A DNA stretch of 10,256 bases from NCBI GenBank assembly GCA_904420055.1, contig CAJFTV010000107.1, positions 1-10,256 of the forward strand. Reading direction: 5' to 3'. The notes below the pieces were generated by a model. It was not told the origin of the DNA. It saw only the letters and a program-made list of their open reading frames with translations, and did no database searches. Both the position numbers and the translations under genes were made by a program. Position 1 is the stretch's first letter; each line of letters begins with the position of its first letter. Below, in pieces: positions 6,891-10,256 of this stretch. Origin of the DNA: Candidatus Alloscillospira gallinarum. GTDB lineage: Bacteria; Bacillota; Clostridia; Oscillospirales; Oscillospiraceae.

Positions 6891-7588
6891 TGGGAAAAGA
6901 CGTAATTGTAGCCTGTGATTTTTCAAGCCGGGAAAATTTATACGGTTTTCTCGACAAGTTCGGCTCAAAAAAGCCCTTTCTGAAAGTGGGAATGGAGCTC
7001 TTTTACAGCGAGGGACCGGAAATTGTCCGGGAGATAAAGCGCCGGGGACACAAGCTGTTTCTGGATTTAAAGCTTCACGACATTCCAAATACGGTAAAAA
7101 AATCCATGGCCGCCCTCTCCTCTTTGGGCGTTGACATGGTAAATGTACACGCCGCGGGAACCATCGCCATGATGGAGGCGGCGCTTGAGGGGCTCACCCG
7201 TCCCGACGGCACAAGGCCCCTTTTAATCGCAGTTACACAGCTCACTTCCACAAGTGAGGAGCGCATGCAAAAAGAGCTTTTAATCGGCGCCTCTCTCACC
7301 GACACCGTAATCCACTATGCCCGAAACACAAAGGCCGCGGGACTTGACGGCGTTGTGTGCTCTCCGCTGGAAGCAGGCATTGTACACGAAAACTGCGGCG
7401 CTGACTTCTTCACAATAACGCCGGGTATACGCTTTGCAGGCAGCTCTGCCGACGACCAGGTGCGTATAACGACCCCGGCAAAGGCCCGGGAGCTGGGCTC
7501 TGACTATATCGTCGTTGGCCGTCCCATAACCGCCGCGGACGACCCCGAGGCCGCATATGAAAAATGCCTTGCCGAGTTTGCAGGCTAA
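6890..7588 (+). CDS. pyrF: Orotidine 5'-phosphate decarboxylase
   Basis: PyrF removes CO2 from OMP to give UMP, the last step of the pathway. The protein is 232 residues, typical of the short bacterial (B. subtilis/E. coli-like) subfamily. The charged catalytic network is intact: Lys32 (FLKVG), Asp59 and Lys61 within DLKLHDIPNT, and Asp64, the latter acting across the dimer interface. The phosphate-binding C-terminal part is also recognisable (ITPGIRF and later YIVVGRPIT). The ATG overlaps the pyrD stop by one base (TGATG), with GGAGGTG (6876-6882) upstream. It is followed by a 114-base gap, the largest inside the operon. Confidence 0.96.
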   Translation: MGKDVIVACDFSSRENLYGFLDKFGSKKPFLKVGMELFYSEGPEIVREIKRRGHKLFLDLKLHDIPNTVKKSMAALSSLGVDMVNVHAAGTIAMMEAALEGLTRPDGTRPLLIAVTQLTSTSEERMQKELLIGASLTDTVIHYARNTKAAGLDGVVCSPLEAGIVHENCGADFFTITPGIRFAGSSADDQVRITTPAKARELGSDYIVVGRPITAADDPEAAYEKCLAEFAG

Positions 7589-7599
7589 ACCGTTTGACC

Positions 7600-7629
7600 G
7601 GCGGCATACCGCTTTTTTCGGTATGCGCC
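7600..7629 (+). repeat. Strong inverted repeat between pyrF and pyrE
   Basis: GCATACCG (7604-7611) pairs perfectly with CGGTATGC (7619-7626); the stem extends with GGC/GCC (7600-7602 with 7627-7629) across a single bulged G at 7603. The loop is C followed by six Ts. Downstream come only three Ts, then ACGGG and four more Ts, so it is a poor intrinsic terminator on the plus strand. It may be a partial terminator, a processing site or a stabiliser that sets the ratio between pyrCKDF and pyrEBI. The 10-mer ACCGGCGGCA occurs both at its left foot (7597-7606) and again at 7677-7686, just ahead of pyrE. Confidence 0.65.
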
Positions 7630-7702
7630 TTTACGGGTTTTCCGCGCCGTCCGGAAAGCCCCTCCATACAACACTAACCGGCGGCAGAACGGAGTAATAC
7701 AC

Positions 7703-8341
7703 ATGAAAAAAGAGATTGCAAGAGGATTACTTTCAATCGGCGCGGTTTTCTTCCGCCCAAATGAACCGTTTATCTGGGCCAGCGGGATAAAGAGCCCGGT
7801 ATACTGTGACAACAGGCTTATTTTGACCGCCCCCAAGGTGCGCAATACAGTTGAAAAGGCCATCGCCATAACAGTTCAGGAAAATTACCCCGACTGTGAG
7901 GTCTTAATGGGCACCAGTACCGCCGGCATCGCCCACGCGGCAATCGCAGGCCACATTCTCGGGCTTCCCATGGGATATGTGAGAAGCGGTGCAAAGGACC
8001 ACGGACGCCAGAACAGAATTGAGGGCAAGCTGGAAAAAGGCCAGAAGGTCGTCATAATCGAGGACCTCATCTCCACGGCGGGCAGCGTTCTGGAGGTTGC
8101 CGACGCACTCCGTGAGGCGGGGGCAGAGGTGCTGGGCATCGTCAGCATATTTACCTACGGCATGAAAAAAGGACTTGAGCGACTTGAAAATGCCGGTGTA
8201 AAAAATATAAGCCTCACAAACTTTGACGCCGTTGCCGAGGTGGCGGCGGAAGAGGGGTATATAGCTCCCGATGACATAAAGCGTCTCATAGCTTTCCGTG
8301 ACAATCCATCTGACGAGAGTTGGATAGGAGGCGCAAAATGA
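7703..8341 (+). CDS. pyrE: Orotate phosphoribosyltransferase
   Basis: PyrE transfers the phosphoribosyl group of PRPP to orotate, giving OMP, the substrate of PyrF. The 212-residue protein is a type I phosphoribosyltransferase. The hood with orotate contacts lies in the N-terminal part (ASGIKSPVYCDNR, 26-38). The mobile catalytic loop contains RSGAKDHGRQ (94-103) with the expected Lys and His. The 13-residue PRPP-binding signature is VVIIEDLISTAGS (116-128), with Ala where many homologues have a second Gly. The ATG has GGAG (7691-7694) eight bases upstream, a weaker site than elsewhere in the operon. The gene ends in an ATGA overlap with pyrB. Confidence 0.95.
   Translation: MKKEIARGLLSIGAVFFRPNEPFIWASGIKSPVYCDNRLILTAPKVRNTVEKAIAITVQENYPDCEVLMGTSTAGIAHAAIAGHILGLPMGYVRSGAKDHGRQNRIEGKLEKGQKVVIIEDLISTAGSVLEVADALREAGAEVLGIVSIFTYGMKKGLERLENAGVKNISLTNFDAVAEVAAEEGYIAPDDIKRLIAFRDNPSDESWIGGAK
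8326..8331 (+). promoter_or_regulatory. Ribosome binding site deciding the pyrB start
   Basis: AGGAGG at the end of pyrE lies six bases before the ATG at 8338 and rules out the in-frame upstream ATG at 8320, which would sit ahead of this site. Confidence 0.9.
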
Positions 8342-9252
8342 GGCACCTCATCGACATTCTCGACCTCACAACCGAAGAAATTGACGGGCTCATCTTAACG
8401 GCCCAGGACATTATGAAATATCCGGAAAAATATGCTGAAAAATGCCGTGGAAAACAGCTTGCAACACTGTTTTATGAGCCCTCAACCCGCACCCGCCTCA
8501 GCTTTGAGTCCGCCATGCTCAGCCTTGGCGGCAGTACTCTCGGCTTTTCGGAGGCCGCCAGCAGCTCCGCCTCCAAGGGGGAGAGCGTTGCCGATACAGT
8601 GCGCGTTGTGAGCTGCTACGCGGATATAATCGCAATGCGCCACCTGAAGGAGGGCGCACCACTTGTCGCCTCCCTGTACTCCACAATCCCCGTTATAAAC
8701 GCCGGCGACGGAGGCCACAACCACCCAACCCAGACCCTCACGGACCTTCTCACCATAAAGCAGGAAAAGGGCACTCTCTCGGGACTTACCATAGGCTGCT
8801 GCGGCGACCTGAAGTTTGGCCGCACCGTTCACTCCCTTGTGGGGGCAATGTCGCGGTATGATAACGTGAAATTTATACTTATCTCCCCCGACGAGCTTAA
8901 AATTCCCGAGAGTGTCCGCAGCGAGGTTCTGGACAAAAAGGGTATTTCCTATGTTGAGACAAACTCCCTTGAGGCCGCAATGCCGGAGCTTGATATTCTC
9001 TACATGACACGCGTGCAGAGAGAGCGTTTTTTCAACGAGGCCGACTATCTTCGGTTAAAGGACAGCTATATTCTCACTCCGGACAAGCTGAAAACCGCCA
9101 AAAAGGATATGGCCATACTCCACCCCCTGCCGCGTGTAAATGAAATTTCCACCGCAGTGGACTCTGACCCCAGAGCCTGCTATTTCCGTCAGGTGCGCTA
9201 CGGGAAGTTCATACGCATGGCCCTCATTATGAAGCTTCTGGAGGTTAAGTAA
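8338..9252 (+). CDS. pyrB: Aspartate carbamoyltransferase catalytic subunit
   Basis: PyrB joins carbamoyl phosphate and L-aspartate to N-carbamoyl-L-aspartate, the committed step of the pathway. Starting at 8338 it has 304 residues, the usual length of a catalytic chain. The carbamoyl-phosphate site STRT is at 49-52, followed by Lys80 in the mobile loop (equivalent to E. coli Lys84), Arg101 (E. coli Arg105), and His129 and Gln132 in HPTQ. The aspartate side shows TRVQ (224-227) and HPLPR (262-266). All are intact. Overlap with pyrE is four bases (ATGA), and the stop codon abuts the pyrI ATG, indicating coupled synthesis of catalytic and regulatory chains, as expected for a c6r6-type holoenzyme. 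Confidence 0.96.
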   Translation: MRHLIDILDLTTEEIDGLILTAQDIMKYPEKYAEKCRGKQLATLFYEPSTRTRLSFESAMLSLGGSTLGFSEAASSSASKGESVADTVRVVSCYADIIAMRHLKEGAPLVASLYSTIPVINAGDGGHNHPTQTLTDLLTIKQEKGTLSGLTIGCCGDLKFGRTVHSLVGAMSRYDNVKFILISPDELKIPESVRSEVLDKKGISYVETNSLEAAMPELDILYMTRVQRERFFNEADYLRLKDSYILTPDKLKTAKKDMAILHPLPRVNEISTAVDSDPRACYFRQVRYGKFIRMALIMKLLEVK

Positions 9253-9669
9253 ATGATTATAGGTACAATTAACGACGGCATAGTCATAGACCACATTCCC
9301 GCGGGCCGGGCAATGGAGCTTTACAGATATCTCCACCTTGACAAGTTAGACTGCGAAGTGGCCATAATCAAAAACGCCCCCAGCAACAAGCTGGGGAAAA
9401 AGGACATCATTAAAATTAACGATAAAATTGACGTAAACCTTGAAATCTTAGGATTTATCGACCCGAAAATAACCGTCAACATCATACGCAACGGAGAAAA
9501 GGCAGACAAGCTCCACCCCACTCTGCCCCAGAGGATTACAAACGTAATAAAGTGCAAAAACCCCCGCTGCATAACCTCAATTGAGCAGGAGCTGCCGCAT
9601 GTGTTTGTTCTCACCGATGAGGAAAAAGGCATATACCGGTGCCTTTACTGCGACACAAAGGCAAAATAA
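9253..9669 (+). CDS. pyrI: Aspartate carbamoyltransferase regulatory subunit
   Basis: PyrI is the non-catalytic chain that binds nucleotides and, through a zinc domain, contacts PyrB to give allosteric control. It has 138 residues, about 15 fewer than E. coli PyrI. The nucleotide domain keeps the effector contacts as aligned from memory to E. coli: IDHIPAG with Asp13 and His14 (E. coli 19 and 20), Lys54 in DIIKIND (E. coli Lys60) and Lys86 ahead of HPTLPQRI (E. coli Lys94). The structural zinc ligands are Cys101, Cys106, Cys130 and Cys133, with exactly the E. coli spacing. GGAGG (9240-9244) inside the end of pyrB is the ribosome site. It is the last gene of the operon, followed by a strong terminator. 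Confidence 0.96.
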   Translation: MIIGTINDGIVIDHIPAGRAMELYRYLHLDKLDCEVAIIKNAPSNKLGKKDIIKINDKIDVNLEILGFIDPKITVNIIRNGEKADKLHPTLPQRITNVIKCKNPRCITSIEQELPHVFVLTDEEKGIYRCLYCDTKAK

Positions 9670-9680
9670 AAAGAATGCAG

Positions 9681-9707
9681 AAAAGAGACGCAGACGCGTC
9701 TCTTTTT
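9681..9707 (+). terminator. Intrinsic terminator of the pyr operon
   Basis: GAGACGC (9685-9691) and GCGTCTC (9696-9702) form a perfect seven-pair stem with loop AGAC, followed by five Ts; flanking AAAA and TTTT extend the stem to eleven pairs. It lies twelve bases after the pyrI stop codon. On the minus strand it also ends in four Ts, so it may terminate the convergent gene from the right as well. Confidence 0.93.
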
Positions 9708-9795
9708 GCTTCCTTTCTTCCATGTGAATATTACCCTTTCCGCCAGGATTTTTCGCAGAACCCGGCATTTGCACCGGTGACAAATTCGTCAGCAA

Positions 9796-10256
9796 TCAAA
9801 ACTCAAATTCCACATTGTAACTTTTGTCAATAAGTATATACCTTAAGCCGTATTTACGACAATTTGCTAAATTTTCAAGGTTATCTTTTATAAGCTCTGT
9901 TTTGGAAAGTCCATCATCGTCAAACCTGTTTTCTGCGGCGCACGCAAACCTTTTTATATCGTCAAAATGATTCTCAATATAAGGCCGCGTCATGATTAAG
10001 CACACATAGCGTATCTCACTTAAATACTTATCCTCAAAGCTTTCTTCCCAGTCAAATGGGATATATATCCCCTCAACTATCAGGCACTGCCGGTTTTCAA
10101 TTACAGTCTTTACAATTTCCCGCACAATCGGCCACAGGTATCCGGTGAGTTCTTCATCGTCCTCCGGCGTGAGATTTGTACTGCCGCTTCTTATCAGTCC
10201 CATTTTCAAGTGGTCAATTGAGAGATATGGATATTTGTACTTCTCCATGAGTTTAC
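9796..10256 (-). CDS. P-loop kinase-like protein, N-terminus outside window
   Basis: This is the C-terminal part (at least 152 codons) of a protein that enters from the right edge; the frame stays open past the Met at 10248, with K and L codons before it, so that Met is probably internal. The beginning of the visible part, PYLSIDHLKMGLIRSG, resembles the segment after the Walker A loop in small adenylate-kinase/zeta-like (AAA_33-type) phosphotransferases, and the hydrophobic strand CLIVEGIYIPFDW looks like the next core strand of that fold. The P-loop itself would be about 20 residues upstream, off the window, so the assignment is tentative. It is probably soluble. Base composition is clearly lower in GC than the pyr genes. 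It is convergent with the operon and probably functionally unrelated. Confidence 0.6.
   Translation of the reverse strand, partial: KLMEKYKYPYLSIDHLKMGLIRSGSTNLTPEDDEELTGYLWPIVREIVKTVIENRQCLIVEGIYIPFDWEESFEDKYLSEIRYVCLIMTRPYIENHFDDIKRFACAAENRFDDDGLSKTELIKDNLENLANCRKYGLRYILIDKSYNVEFEF

Noticed and set aside
6582..7088. 168-codon minus-strand frame across pyrD/pyrF
   Set aside because: It spans the junction of two certain plus-strand genes and has no recognisable protein features.
7623..7697. 24-codon frame between pyrF and pyrE as a second leader peptide
   Set aside because: Its ATG lies within the 3' arm of the hairpin with no ribosome binding site, and no terminator follows it.
1..10256. 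CRISPR array, transposon, prophage or tRNA/rRNA gene
   Set aside because: No regularly spaced repeats, transposase or integrase sequence, or cloverleaf/rRNA-like segment was found by eye on either strand.

Overview
The window looks like a stretch of a Clostridia (Firmicutes) chromosome, probably Oscillospirales/Ruminococcaceae-like. The evidence is strong AGGAGG-type ribosome binding sites, tightly overlapping genes, heavy use of ATA for Ile in an otherwise fairly GC-rich sequence, a PcrA-type helicase with an extra N-terminal insert, and an NAD-linked class 1B dihydroorotate dehydrogenase (PyrK/PyrD) of the kind used by anaerobes. The taxonomic guess is inference from these traits.

Layout: On the minus strand, 14-3394 holds a two-gene unit, a UvrD/PcrA helicase followed with no gap by a ten-helix EamA/DMT transporter; it is read leftward from a recognisable promoter near 3428-3456. 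A 557-base divergent intergenic region (3395-3951) follows. On the plus strand, 3952-9669 is an essentially complete pyrimidine operon in the order pyrC-pyrK-pyrD-pyrF-pyrE-pyrB-pyrI, closed by a strong terminator at 9681-9707. A convergent, lower-GC gene for a P-loop-kinase-like protein enters from the right edge on the minus strand and lacks its N-terminus.

The operon encodes every step from carbamoyl phosphate to UMP: PyrB/PyrI (aspartate transcarbamoylase with its regulatory chain), PyrC (dihydroorotase), PyrD/PyrK (dihydroorotate oxidation coupled to NAD+), PyrE (orotate phosphoribosyltransferase) and PyrF (OMP decarboxylase). Carbamoyl phosphate synthase (carAB) and the regulator PyrR are not in the window. 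The retained PyrI subunit implies allosteric nucleotide control of PyrB.

The most interesting part is the pyr leader. A near-consensus extended -10 promoter (3674-3702) precedes a 32-codon leader ORF (3731-3829). Overlapping that ORF are a U-rich run and a hairpin whose 3' arm runs straight into seven Ts (3803-3809). This is the architecture of UTP-sensing, translation-coupled attenuation as at enterobacterial pyrBI, rather than the PyrR-binding attenuators usual in Firmicutes. It is a hypothesis drawn from sequence by eye and needs comparative and experimental testing. The rest of the window is conventional core metabolism and DNA repair.
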